From contig WBMW01005315.1 in the NCBI GenBank assembly GCA_013396635.1, forward strand, positions 1,302,001 to 1,366,000: a stretch of DNA of 64,000 bases. The letters are read 5' to 3'. The stretch is from Penelope pileata. Its lineage: Eukaryota > Chordata > Aves > Galliformes > Cracidae. The translations under genes and the position numbers were made by a program. A model generated the notes under the pieces. It saw only the letters and a program-made list of their open reading frames with translations. It did no database searches and had not been told where the DNA came from. Of the stretch, positions 28,201 through 41,300 are shown one piece after another (position 1 is the stretch's first letter; each line of letters begins with the position of its first letter).

Positions 28201-31200
28201 TTAAGAAGGATTTACATTAATGATTGTCAGTAGAAGGAATTAAACAATTCTGCTAGATTTCAAAGAGCTTCCAGGGGGCTGAAAATATGAATATGAAATG
28301 TGGAATTAAACACATCTCTGACACATTAATTGCAGATAAAAAGAAACTGTCATTTCTTACGTAGGGTGTAATAAAGAAACAATGACTTTAGAGGGAATCA
28401 GTCACTTGTTTGCTGAATGCTCTTTTTGATTCTAATACTCAAGAAAAAAACAGAAAAGCAGGTAAAGGTATTAAAAAAAACACTTAATAGAGGTATATTA
28501 AGAATACAAGAAAATCAAGCCTCTAAAATGTTTTCCAGGGCTAGGCTTTGTCGATTTGTTGCAGCTGGGTTCTTTCATATGGTTTTCCTAGTCTGCCCCC
28601 TCTTNTTCATATGGTTTTCCCAGTCTTCCCCCCTTTTTTTTTTTTTTTTTTTTTATTTGTTATTATTACTAACAGCTTTCTCAAAGAATGACCATCAACA
28701 CAACTGAAATCTCTGCATATGGCAAAGAATGTATGAATTGTGTGAAAAGACTTCCTTTAGGTCATTGTATTGAGAAAACAAGATTTCTATGAATACAGCA
28801 AACAATTGATAATATTGCCATTGTATATAGGCTGCAATAATACAGTGAAGCACAATATTCTTTGAATGACACAAACCTGGTATGTATTTACATATTTACT
28901 TTTATTTTCTGAATTTCTTTCAAATGCAATGCCAGCTTTAAATTAATAATAATACAACTGCTTTAATTAATGGCAATATAATTGCTGTTGAGAAAAGCTG
29001 AAGAGAAGACGCATATCAGCAAACACCACAATGAAACCAGGGAAGTAAACATGAAAATAAAGGATTTTGCAATAAACATGAGATAAACTATACTGCCATA
29101 ACAAGAAGAATGAAATTTAAAAAATGAGGTCAGGAATAAATACCCAAAGAGGGAAAAATGCTCATTCCCCCCCCCAGTTTTCTTTTTCCAAATAAGTATA
29201 AAAGACTTTTACCCAAAAAAAAAAAAAAGTTTCAATTTGAGAGCAGAGCTCTGCAGCAAAATTCCTGGGGCATCACAAAGCATGCAAGATATAAAAATGG
29301 GTACCTTTGGCTTCCTGCTCTTCCATACAATAACTAACAAAAAGTGCAATGCATGATACCTATTGAAGGACTGTTCTGCTAGCTGTGGCATGAATTTTCT
29401 TTAAATCACAAAAAATTAGTACATTGAGATTCCAAAGGCTTTTAGCTACATCAGGTAAAATTCATATGTAAATGTATATTGTGGAGAAGGTGGCTGCTAA
29501 GAGGGGGAAAATCAGGCTAATGATTCTATAAGAAGGATTTATCATAGAATTCAGATAATCTCCACTATCACTACACATATTGCATCAGCAAAAAAAAAGA
29601 AACCAAACAAAAATTCAGTCAAACATATAAGCGTGCACTGCCTTTGAGAACTTAATCAGCTTAGATCAGGCCAAAACTTGGTCACTTACTGAGACAGCAA
29701 AGCTTTCACAACAGGAATTTAATCATCATTCATTTCTACTACCCAAAAAGAAGCTGGCATCAATTTGTCATAGTAATATTAATTTTCTATGAGGAAGAAT
29801 TCTTTCTAAAACGGTCTGCTATAACCAGCCTGCTTCCTGAGATACTGCACCCTGTGGTACAGACCCCTGCTGTGGCAGATTTTGAAGAACAGCAGCTCAC
29901 AGGAAATTGAGGCAGGAGAAGTTTGTGAGACTGTGTGCTGCGGGAGAGACCCCAGGATGAAGCAGAGGAAGAGTATGAGGAGGAAGGAGTGGCATTTTGG
30001 ACTGACCACAGTTTCCACTCCCTATATCTATGTCTGTTGGGGTGGAAGAAAGTAGAATTGAGACTAAAGTTGAACCTCGGAAGAGGGGAGCTGAGAAGAG
30101 ATTGCTTTCAAGTTTCTTCTTGCTGTACTCTGTTATTAATCAGTAATGTTACATTAATCTTAGCCAAGCTGAGCCTGTTTTGACTGTGATGTTACCGGTG
30201 AGTGATCTTCCCGTCCTTATCTCAACCTATGAGCTTTTTTCACTTATCTTCTCCGCTTGTCCTGCTGAGGAGGGGGAGTGGGAGCAGCTCATAAATGACG
30301 GAATTTATATTGCAGTCTGTACCGAACAATTTGCTCCAAAACATCACTGAAGCTAAAAGCAAATTTCATCTGAAGATTCACCACAGAAAAATACTGTATT
30401 GTTTCTTCTCAGGACCGGTTCATTTTAGTTACCTAACAGAGAACAAAATGGGCTGAATCCATTACCCCAGGATAAAAACATTAAAAACAGCAACACACGT
30501 TGATGCTAGAAATGCTCCTTCCTTTCTCTCCTCAAGAGAAAAAAAGGCAAGAAGCAGTCTTTAGCTGGAACAGAGGAGAAATATCAGACATACTGTTACA
30601 GGCCATCATCAGAAGAGTCAAAGAAATCTACTGGTTGCATGACAGGATTTGCACATCAGCTTGCTCTGAAAGTTCTTAGAGCATTTGATAAAGCAGCTCT
30701 TTATAAAGCAGAACTGATAGAGCAGGCTAACACCTCAGAAGAGGCAATGAAACACATTGTATGTCAAACACTTCAACAGACAAAGTCAGAACTCAATGCA
30801 TCAGTAGAACATAGTTAACATTAACCAAGTTAAACAAAATATGTAACAAAAAGAACATAAACGAACATAAACATTACTTTAAGCTGTCCTTACCTCATGG
30901 TTGTAATCCAATATCCCTTTCAAAATTTTCTTCAAGTTGCTTACCTATTTGACAAGAAGAGAAAGAAAATGCAATTAATGCAGAGAATAAATCACAGACA
31001 CACAATTATAAAACAGGCAATCACAGAAGAATCACACAATCTTATCTTTGCACAATGAGATTCTGCTTAAACAGCTTAAGATAGAATTATGGAAATTATG
31101 GGGTAGTCCCTTGTGATCAGACTGCCACTTGATCAGAAATCTTTAAAAATTGATACAACACATTCAAGTTTATGAAAAATAACACAGCGTCTTAGATGGT

Positions 31201-34200
31201 CTTAAGACTGTAAAGCATGAATCTTCTTTGGAATACTTGTTTATCTTACTATGTATGTTTTTATCCGTAAGTTGAAATATTCTTTTTCTTCCCTCTTTTC
31301 TTAAAGTATCGTAGTGGGCTACTTTCTGTAGAGGTAAATCTCTTCTTCCAAACCCAGATCAGTTACTGCTCAATACCACCCTTTGTTCTAAACCTATGCA
31401 AGCCTAACTTATTAACGTTCTCATTAATTACTCTTCCTAGTTCTTTCATTTTTGCTCATTTCCCCTCTAACTCTGTTCCTTACAATCAAATGTCTGTCCT
31501 ACAGTATCAAGGCAAAATTCACATTTCTCAGCAATGCCTTCAGTGCCAAACAAAGATAGCTTCTGTTCCACTTGTGTAACCAATGGCATCAGTTAAATAT
31601 CTCTTGCTGTACAGAATCTATGCCACATTTCTCCAGTACTGAGCGGTTTCAGCTCCCTTTTGTGGCAAAAATCAGCTAGATCAAGTCTTTAAGATAGAGA
31701 CTGTGAAGAAAGTCACAATAATTGCCAATGGATCTCATAGGTGATGTTTAGAAAAAAAAAAAACTATCTTCTTTGAAAGTAACTGCTACAGATTCCCAAC
31801 AACGTCCAAGCTATAAGCAAGAAATTTAGATAACAGGAGCAGTGCATTATTTCCTACGACCAGAAGTCTATAAACAGGTTCTGCAAAGACTGAGCAGAAA
31901 AGAGAGAACAGTTAGAGAGCTGAATAACCACATCTCAATTCTACTCATCTTATCTTAGACACAAATAGTGTTTTAAATTACGATTCACAAACTACTGTAG
32001 CTAACAACAGTAGCCACAGTGTCAAACTGTAGGACTTCAATGGAGGAAGGGAGGGAGAAAAAGCAAAACAAAACTATCAAATCTCAAGTGCCTTTAAAGC
32101 CTGCAATTACTTCTATGTTCTTGAATGTGTTCTGAAAATATTCAGTGAAGAGCTTCTGGCAGTGGATCTAATCTACCTTCCAAAAATCTTAGAAAACACA
32201 CAGAAAACAGTTTGGAGGCATGATACGGAAATCCAGGGACAGACTCAACACTTCAGCATTCAAAAGTTAGACAAAATGACGCAATTGAAGCAACATGCAG
32301 TTTCTTTACTAAGGAAAACTCAAGAAAGGAACAGGCTACACATGTTAACACATAAAATATCTGTCTGGCCCAAAGGAATCACCTCCATCTCTCCAGGACT
32401 ACAAACAATCATAACGAATGTCTACAACAGATTAAAGATTTAAAGAAATATAAATCATTTGATTTTTATGTCAGATCACCATGATGAATACTGCATCGAT
32501 TGGAATATTAATTTTCAAACTTGATTCATTAAAGTCTCCCAATTTGTAGTTTACCTGAGTCTGCTGCAGAATGTGCCACAGAAACCCAAGGGCCATGCTG
32601 TAGAGTTTAACTCCAGTTTACCGAAGAGAACATTGTGAGGAACCTTGAACTTGAACATAATCCCAAAAATGAGAAACGAAACGGAATATTCTAGCCTAGA
32701 AAACATTTGCTTTCCCCTTTTCCTGTGAGCATTGTTTTGGTTCAAATTTCTTAACCACGAAGAGTTGTCTTTGTCCATATAACTTTCATAGAGCTTAAAG
32801 CTGAGATGCTGGAACAATAGCAGCATTGATCAAAATCTGTCACGAAAAATACTATACAGGACAGCATCTACAAGATAGCAAATAAACTGAAAAAAATCTT
32901 GTTAGTGAGGTTCCATTTTATTTCATTGTCAATCAGAAGGATCAGGATAATTTGCTTCCAGGAGTTAACTACACCATCTTTGTATCAGGCAGACAATCAG
33001 ACAATTATGAAGCTAAAGAAGCTTCTTTATGGAGTGGCTTAAACTTAACAATGATCTTCAGTATTGCTAGGGGAGTTCTCTCTTTTGATTTACTTTTACT
33101 TGTCTGCAGTGAATACATCTAGATGGCTCTACTGCCACTGACAGAGAATCACCACAGGAAACTACCACAGACAACTTCTGTTTTGAGGTTCAATTCAGAT
33201 GATCCACTTACACTTGCCACGTCATAACATAAATTCTACCAAGAAGGACTTCAAACAGAGATGAACAAAAATTAACACCAGATGTAACAGAGAAAAGCAA
33301 AGGAAAGTGTTAAAGACAATTACATCTAGAATTACAAACCATAGCAAGTGATGGTTTCTAAGATTTTTTCCCCTCCTTTTTCTTAAGGACATGAAGAAAA
33401 AAAATAACTACAACTAGTTAACAAAGATCATTAAATCATGCAATGCCAGAACACAATAGATAAAATTTCCAATATGGACCACAACTATGAAGTGCTTTAT
33501 AATCCTTTGTGCTGCTCACAAACACATAGAATCCCTGTTTGGTTGCATCAACACCCTGACGTGTTTCTACACACAGCACCTGCACTACCCTCCCAACCCC
33601 TTTCACATCCATTCTGTGCATCCATACCCACTTGGGAATGACAAGAAACTTGCTGAAAAAATTATGCTTTATGCTTCAAAAGCAGTTGTAACTTGCAATT
33701 GATTATTTCTAGATGAACCTCTATTCATTTGCAATCTCTTCTCCATTTGTAATTTTCTCTTTTATATCCCCAATTTCATATTCATAGAATCAGAATCACA
33801 CAATGGTTGGGTTAAAAGGGACCTTAAAGCCCACTCAGTTCCAACCCCTCCATGGGCAGGGCTGCCACCCACCAGATCAGGCCGCCCAGAACCCCACTAA
33901 GCCTGACCATAAACATCTCCAGGGATGGGGCATCCACAGGTTCTCTGGGCAGCTGTGCCAATGCCTCACGACTCTCACTGTAATCTCTTCCTTATCTCCA
34001 CAGTAGATTTGTGCGGACGTTCTTTACATTAAATAGTCATTGACCACTCAGTTTCAGGCATCTTTGGCTCTCTCATAGCACAACATAGTATTCACTATCT
34101 TCTATGAGACTGACCCTTACTTTACAGCATTAGCCTGACACATTGACTGGAAGGAAAGCAGATATGATTTCCCTGGGTTACTAGGGAAAACACATGATCT

Positions 34201-37200
34201 GACACAGTAACGCTAAATGTTGTGGGGGTAATGGTGCAGAGGGTTGTCCTAATTTTTTTCTCACCTGTCGTAAGAATTTTCTATTTTTATTTAATTCCAA
34301 CTTACACATTGATTCAAAATTGAAGGTCTGTAAGGATAGCCTGTCTAGATTTCTCTCTTTAGAAATATACCTGAGCAACAAAATGAAAGCCTAATGTAAT
34401 GGACAGTAGCAATGCTCTTATGCTTCTGACTACTGACAAAAAGGAGCCACGGGTTATTTAACTTCATGTTTACTAACATTTTGGCAGCCAGATGCTAATT
34501 TTGCACTTATATCACATGCATGTCTGAAGTTTCATTTGCATTGAAGACCCTGTACATATTAATTTATCCTTTCTGTACAGAGCGCCTGAATGGAAACCCC
34601 ATGTTCTCAGATGCTGTTCTTCAGTACCTCTCCTGGATAACTACGTACAGATGAATTTCCCTTCACACAGCTTATAACCAACAGTGTTATAACCTCTGGA
34701 AGCATCACTACTGCAGACTTGCAGGGGCAAGAGAATTCTTAATCATTCAGATTCAGGTATCTGACTAATATACATAATCTCCCTGGCTACATTAAAAAAG
34801 AGAGAAAAGAAAATGTGTGCATGCATAGTTCCCACCACATCAGGTTTCTGCTCTAAACTGCATTCAGTCTCTTCTTTATTATAAGTGGGGCCTAGAGAGA
34901 GACTGTACCATAAGCTCTGTCCCCCTCCAACCTGTTTTCCGCAGAAAGAAATCCCAGGAAGAACAGATACAGGCACATCCTTGAGTTAAACGGCAAGGGA
35001 AAGGTAAAAAAAAAAAAAAGAAAAGAAAGAAAAAAATTTATCAGTTGCTTCATATCCTTTTGACAGAAATAATGCTGGCTTGGTAAGTATGCCTACAATC
35101 TCCCCTTCTTTCTTGCAGAAGCATATTCACACGACAGACGTGACAGCACACACTATCAGAAAACAAAGCTCTAAGAACTCAAAAGGCTGCTCATGAATAA
35201 GTGGTCCCTTTTCTTACAGGGAACATGAAAGCAGCAGAAGGATGATACCGAACACAGAAAACTAGCTATCATTACTATACCAGTTGACCCAGCTTGTACT
35301 GTGGAATAATTCAGCACAAGAAGCATAATTCTACTACCGCAGGGAGTCAAAAATCAAACCTTGCAGATCAGGTTAGTTTACCTGTGTTAGAGCACTAAGT
35401 AGGCTGTACTCTAATTTCACTGATTACTCTATTCTGCAATATTCTATCAAGCACAAGGCATTCAAGCTGTACTTGCTGCAGAAAATCTGGTGGCACACAC
35501 TGTTTGAATGTGCTGTTCAGGAATCAGATAAAAGCAGCTTGCATACAGACATGGATAAAATTGCATTTTAAACTGATGCTGTAGTCTGAATGGTAAAGCA
35601 AGAGATCAGAAGACAAAGTCAGAAACCATGCTGGAGAATATATTTCCTGCTTCTTCTAAGGCAGGAATGGCTCACACTGAAAGCAATGGGGGGCAGCTTC
35701 CCGAGCACCTCAGATAGTCAACAATACATTCAGTGATTACCAAAAAAAGAAAAAAAAAAATTCAATAATTGGCACGTGTGTACCAGATGATAAACTGGCT
35801 AAATTTCTGTTCTGTTACTGATATTTCTGTACTATTTCACACTGAACTATTCTTGTTTCTTGACAGGGACTTTCATTCCTTCAGGATTTTTGGCAACAGA
35901 TTTATTTTCTATGCCATTTCACAGTTTCAGTGAATGCTGTTTTGTCTTCAAAATGTTGTCTTCTTCAGCATGAAATACTAATATGTATAGAGTTTAAAAT
36001 CCAACCATATTAAGTGTTCAGTTTTTCTGATATATATCAGGAAAGAGATGTCTTGGCTCTTATACATTCTTTTTTTCTTAAACCATAACATAAAACTGCA
36101 ATTAGGCCAGGAGTAAGAAGTAGGGGTTTTTGTTACCCAACAGAAAAAATAAATTGCAAAGTACACTGATGCATGCTGTGCCCCAGAAATTTTAACCCCA
36201 AATAATTAACAAAATGCTTCTGTATAAAAACACTAGATAGAGAGATCTGGTCAGCTTTAATGTACAGAATGCTAGCTGGCTGCTTCCTACTTTGCAAGCC
36301 CCCAGAGTTATGACATTTCCTTTTTTCTATTCTGTTCATGGCTCCATCTCTAATGTCAGACATTCTGCCCCAAACCAAGAATATAACAACCCTGTGAATT
36401 GTCACATTTTAAACTTGTACAGTAATAGGAAAAATATTTTTAGTAAGACAGCACTCCTACTGTTATCAGAAAATAAACCAAATTTCATGAATTGCTGAAA
36501 AAAATTAATAAAAGCTCACCTATATATTCTTGTTTATATCCCACACAGGACAGTATCCAATTCAAAGTTAGGGACTACATCATTGTCTTAATATCTCTGT
36601 TGAAAGTGGATAGGAGAGCCTAATACAGGCTGATACAGCCCACCTAATCACTGTTCCCAAAAGTAGAACTGCATGGACATTTTATCTGTTTTAAACCTAT
36701 TTTCCCTACTAGACTGACTCCTTTATGTACTTCATGATACTGAGAGCATAATATTAGTGACTATTATACCATACGATACTGGAGGCAGAGAGCAACCACA
36801 TTTAGCAACAAGAATATACTTTGGCTCACTATCATGACCTGTGAGGTATTGAGCTAACACAACTATCATTTCTCACGATGCTTCTTAAACTATTAAGGGA
36901 AACAGCATTAAGGCGACACAAAAGTGTGTTGCCCACATTTAAAATCTAGTGACAAGCCAACAGAAGCGTACAGACTGAAAATGCTCCTGTGAGCAAGACT
37001 ATGAATGATTGATCAACAGATAAACAGTTGTACAACTAAACTACTCACTGTTTACTTTATAGATAAAGAACAGCTGGCAAAGTATAGAATTACTTTCATG
37101 GCTACAAATTGGGAGTTAAAAAAACATTAATAACGTATTATTATTTGTGAATAGGGAAGTGGCATATAAAAAAGTATACAAAAAGCTGTAGTATACATTT

Positions 37201-38272
37201 GTTTGAATCAAAAGGAAAGTAATCAGTCTTTAGTTCTTATTTAAATGGAAATATGAAAAACAAGAAGAAATGACATCAGCAATGAATTGAAATCTGAGCT
37301 GATGTTTATCCAGATTTCAGTTGCATAATGAAGTTAGTAGATTGCTCAATCTTTTTGTTTTATTCACACCTGCCAAGCCTCAGAATCTGCCACATTAGTA
37401 GATGATAAAAATTCATCCTTGAGCTCCCTATAAAAGTTACAAAAGCTGCAACACTTTAAATCAATTGAAATGCTATTATAACAAGCCGTTCTCAAGATTG
37501 CTGTTCTCCAAATTTAACAGTCAAGACCTCAATATTTCTTAGAAACAAGCCACAATATTGTTTTAGGGAAAAGTTAAATCTTTTATCCAGCCATTCACTT
37601 GCAATTCCATATGCTTCTTTGAAAAGTTAATTGAAATTAATTGCTGTATGAGGAGTAGAACAAACATAGCTTTTTTAGGAATCATGTCTTCTATCAGCCT
37701 ATTGATGCACTCTCATCAGCGTTCTCATATTTTCGCTGGCAATCTTGTCAGACAAACCATTCTAGAGTTCAGGCTTGCATGTTACTGGCCAGGCAACAGA
37801 AACCACACAGACAGGTTTGCTGACAACATATGCACAGCAATATGCTTCATCCTCTCATTGGGTGGCACTTACCTGTGTCTTTCCCCTCCATTCAGCCAGC
37901 AATGTTCATAAGCCTGTAAGCACTAGACCATTTCACAGTAACCCTTTCCCAGATGTTTAGAAGGGCTTTTGAGAGGCCAAAAAAGTAATGTGTTTAACGT
38001 GAACTAACAGAAAAAACAACAGGAGGAAAGCAGGCTAGCAATGGCAGCTCAGAAAGGTACATAAATCATCCTCTGGACAAATCTGGTCAGAAACTACACT
38101 CATATCTGCATACTATGAAACTATGTCATTCAGGTTTTATACTGAAACGCTGGACAAGTGTAAATTCTACTGACTGTAAGGTTTGCAGAGAAAGTACCAG
38201 AATACCAAGTAATACAAATGACCTAGCAAATAGGCTGTGGTTAAAAAACACGCTGAGTACAAACAAAGCAGG

Positions 38273-38313
<41 letters not shown>

Positions 38314-41300
38314 CATCACTTCCTCTCCTAAACCTCAGTAGCTGTGCAGAGCTGGCAAAGTAAAAAGAAATAAGATGCTCCCATTTTTATTTAAATAAAT
38401 TCATTACTAGTCTGGTGTTTTTAGGCAGCTGTTTCTCAAAGTTTGTTTGTTTTTTTTTTTGAAATGAAAAGTTACTTTGCCTTTCAAATGTTTATTTAAG
38501 CATGAAGTTTATCTTAATATTTTTTCTTTTAAATTATTGAAATCTACTTACAAATTCAAAACGTGTTTTCTTCACTAAACTGATCAGAACTATAACATAA
38601 AAACCAAGTAAATATAACTAAAGTCTTAAATTCAAAATACTCTACTGCAAAGCAAGGTCTTAATCTAGAAATATGCTATTATTTAAACACAACACTGTAT
38701 TATGAAGTGAAATACAGATTTGCTGAGAAGCAAAGTACATCAAATACCTTTAACCTCCAATTATCTCCTACTTCTGTTTTGATCCTGTTCAACCAGTTTT
38801 CATCGAAGTACACTGGATCTCTGAAATACAAAACAGTTGAATATTTGTTAAATACAGGTCTCAGAAACTAAGAAGATACCTTAGTGATTAAAATCCTGTT
38901 TCATGGTAAGGCTGCTTAAATGACTACCTCTGCATTCTATGTATGGCCTATATACAGCAGTTCAAAATGCCTCTATTACTTCCTTCCTTCAGTCTTTGCA
39001 CCATTCACAGCACAGCTTCATTTGTGTGCCATAATTAAGTAATGCTTGGGAAAACGCTGCCTTTGAAGTATATTTTGTCAGGTCTCTCTCTAAGTTCTTT
39101 CTGCAATTTACCAGCTGGTGCTGGAGCAGCATTTGCTTGCATTGCTTGAAAGCGTCACAAAAATCTACCACTTCCTCACGTACTATAGATTCCTACTGCT
39201 ATATACTGATTGGAAATGTACCCCTTCTAAATGAAAAACCTGAAACTGAACAATGTGTGTTCTATTTACACAGTGAGAATAGTTAAAGTGCATCAATGGA
39301 GTTAAGCATTTTCTGCCAAGAACACACATCTATTATTTAATCTACCAAACACTATTGGATTTTGCAAATCCCTTTCCACAGTAATCCTTGGCAAAAAGGT
39401 TCATGAACACCTTTCCTTAACAATTTTTCTATCTTCAACACTCTTGACAAGGTGATGAAGATAAAGGCAGAGAAAAGAACATCAACTGCTCATAAAGCAT
39501 ACTTTTATTTCTACAGTCTTCCTTTTTCTCACAGGCACTTTCCACTAGCCGTTTGCTTAAGACAACTCCTCAGGCTCTCTTGTCCCCACTTCCAAGATCA
39601 CCTGAAAGGCTAACATTTTCTACTGCATGCCGAAGTCAAATCTCTCCTTTACAATACAGAATTTTGACAATTTTACTGTCAGAACTAAAAAGAAAATGCA
39701 CTGAAAATAGCTGGTTTTAAAGGAGTATGACAACACAATATAAGGAAAAGCTCACATTTCAGACAAAAAAAGGTACTACTGGATTTACAGCTGTATCCTC
39801 TGAAGATACATGGGTTCTTTTTTAATTTTTTTTTTTTTTTTAGGTGCAAGATGGCATGAGATCTTCCGACAAGAGCTCAAAAACATTCTGAGTTTGGAGA
39901 TTCAAGCAACATCTCTGCAGCCACATATGGTGCAGATCAGCAGCTACATCAGTGATTATGTTAGGGCATAGTCTTCGTAGCAACATCTTGTTCCTGACCT
40001 CTCCTGTATTCCATTTTCCCCACAACATCATCTTCACAACATACCAAGGTCTGCAAGCAGCCCCTGACATAATACGCAGTAGTGGCGAGAGACCACAAAC
40101 AGCAATATTTCTCTACTGACACATTTCAACTGCTATTTTTACATTGTTACAGACCCTGGTGAAGATTATAGCATATTTCTTTTCCTGTAACATAGCATCC
40201 ACAAACATATATCTGGAAGAACAGCTTTAATTACTAGTTAAACTGATGAGTTCAAAATGCTCCCGTTCAAAAACAGTACAGTTCTAGCACAGATCACAAA
40301 ATCTTAAAGCATGAAACAGAAAAAGCAACGTCTCACCCAGAGTTTCATCTGGTTTTGAAATACTTTTTCCAAATAGCTTTCAAACAGCTTTCAAAGAGAC
40401 AAGAAAGTCTAAGCATTGAGTTAATTCCAATACATACCAGATCAACTAGAGATGAAGAAAGCTCATGTTCAGCTTTTACATTAAATAAATGTCTCATCTT
40501 GGAAAAGGTCTCAATCTGCTTAACCTCCCTCTCAATTACAACAAAGTCATCTGTGAAAAAAAAACTGTGAGTTGAAAACATGCAGACCTACTTCAACTGT
40601 TCCAGTCTGAGCTCTGGGGTTCGAAAAGCACCCGGGTATCGTTTGGATGAGTACCCTGCTGACCACGAGCGAGCTTTGCTCACAGACTCACAACTACGAA
40701 GGGTTTACCCAGCTCAGTGAGAACACAAGTATCTGTGCCTCACCAGCAAAAAAGGCCATCAGGACTTTAAGGACTGTATCTCACTATTTTAAGGATTGCA
40801 GCAGGTCACAAACATCTTCAGCTGCTTCAAGACTGCAGTGCTGTGAATATACCAATTCTCAACTTGCTACTTTAACTGTAAATAATTATTCCTCTCCATA
40901 ATGAATCAATGGAATGAATCATCTGAAATCATGATTCTTCCATCAGAATTCTAGAAATATTTTTTAAAAGGGCTTTCAGACACTCCTCCTGTAGCTGCAC
41001 GAGCTCATTCACAGCCCTTGCTGAAAACAAATCTCTCTCTGCTGAATCTTTGGGAATCACGATTCAACCATATTCAGAGCTCTTGAGCTCCCTTTGCCCA
41101 TGTCATTAGGAAAGATGCTGTCATCTCTTACAGCAACATTTGAAAAAGCATCACTTAAGCAAATACAGAAACGCGTGGCTGAGAACCAAGCAGCCGTGAT
41201 TACAAAGTCTACCAGTTTTTTTTTGAAGAGGCACTGCATTAAACAAGGTCAGCAGAAAACTGACTGGAGCATCATCATCACTTCGAGATGACTTGTTTGA

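Larger units (their letters stand above)
27513..30893 (-). other. HOOK3 intron 4
   Basis: 3.4-kb intron. Contains a short tandem duplication with an N next to a T run (28574-28654), a C run near 29166, and an ERVL-like LTR at about 29820-30305. Confidence 0.85.
30945..38747 (-). other. HOOK3 intron 3
   Basis: 7.8-kb intron bearing one CR1 3' fragment (33783-34025) and the 40-base poly-A at 38273-38312. Its acceptor is juxtaposed to a donor-like sequence in exon 4. Remaining sequence is AT-rich and unrecognised. Confidence 0.85.
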
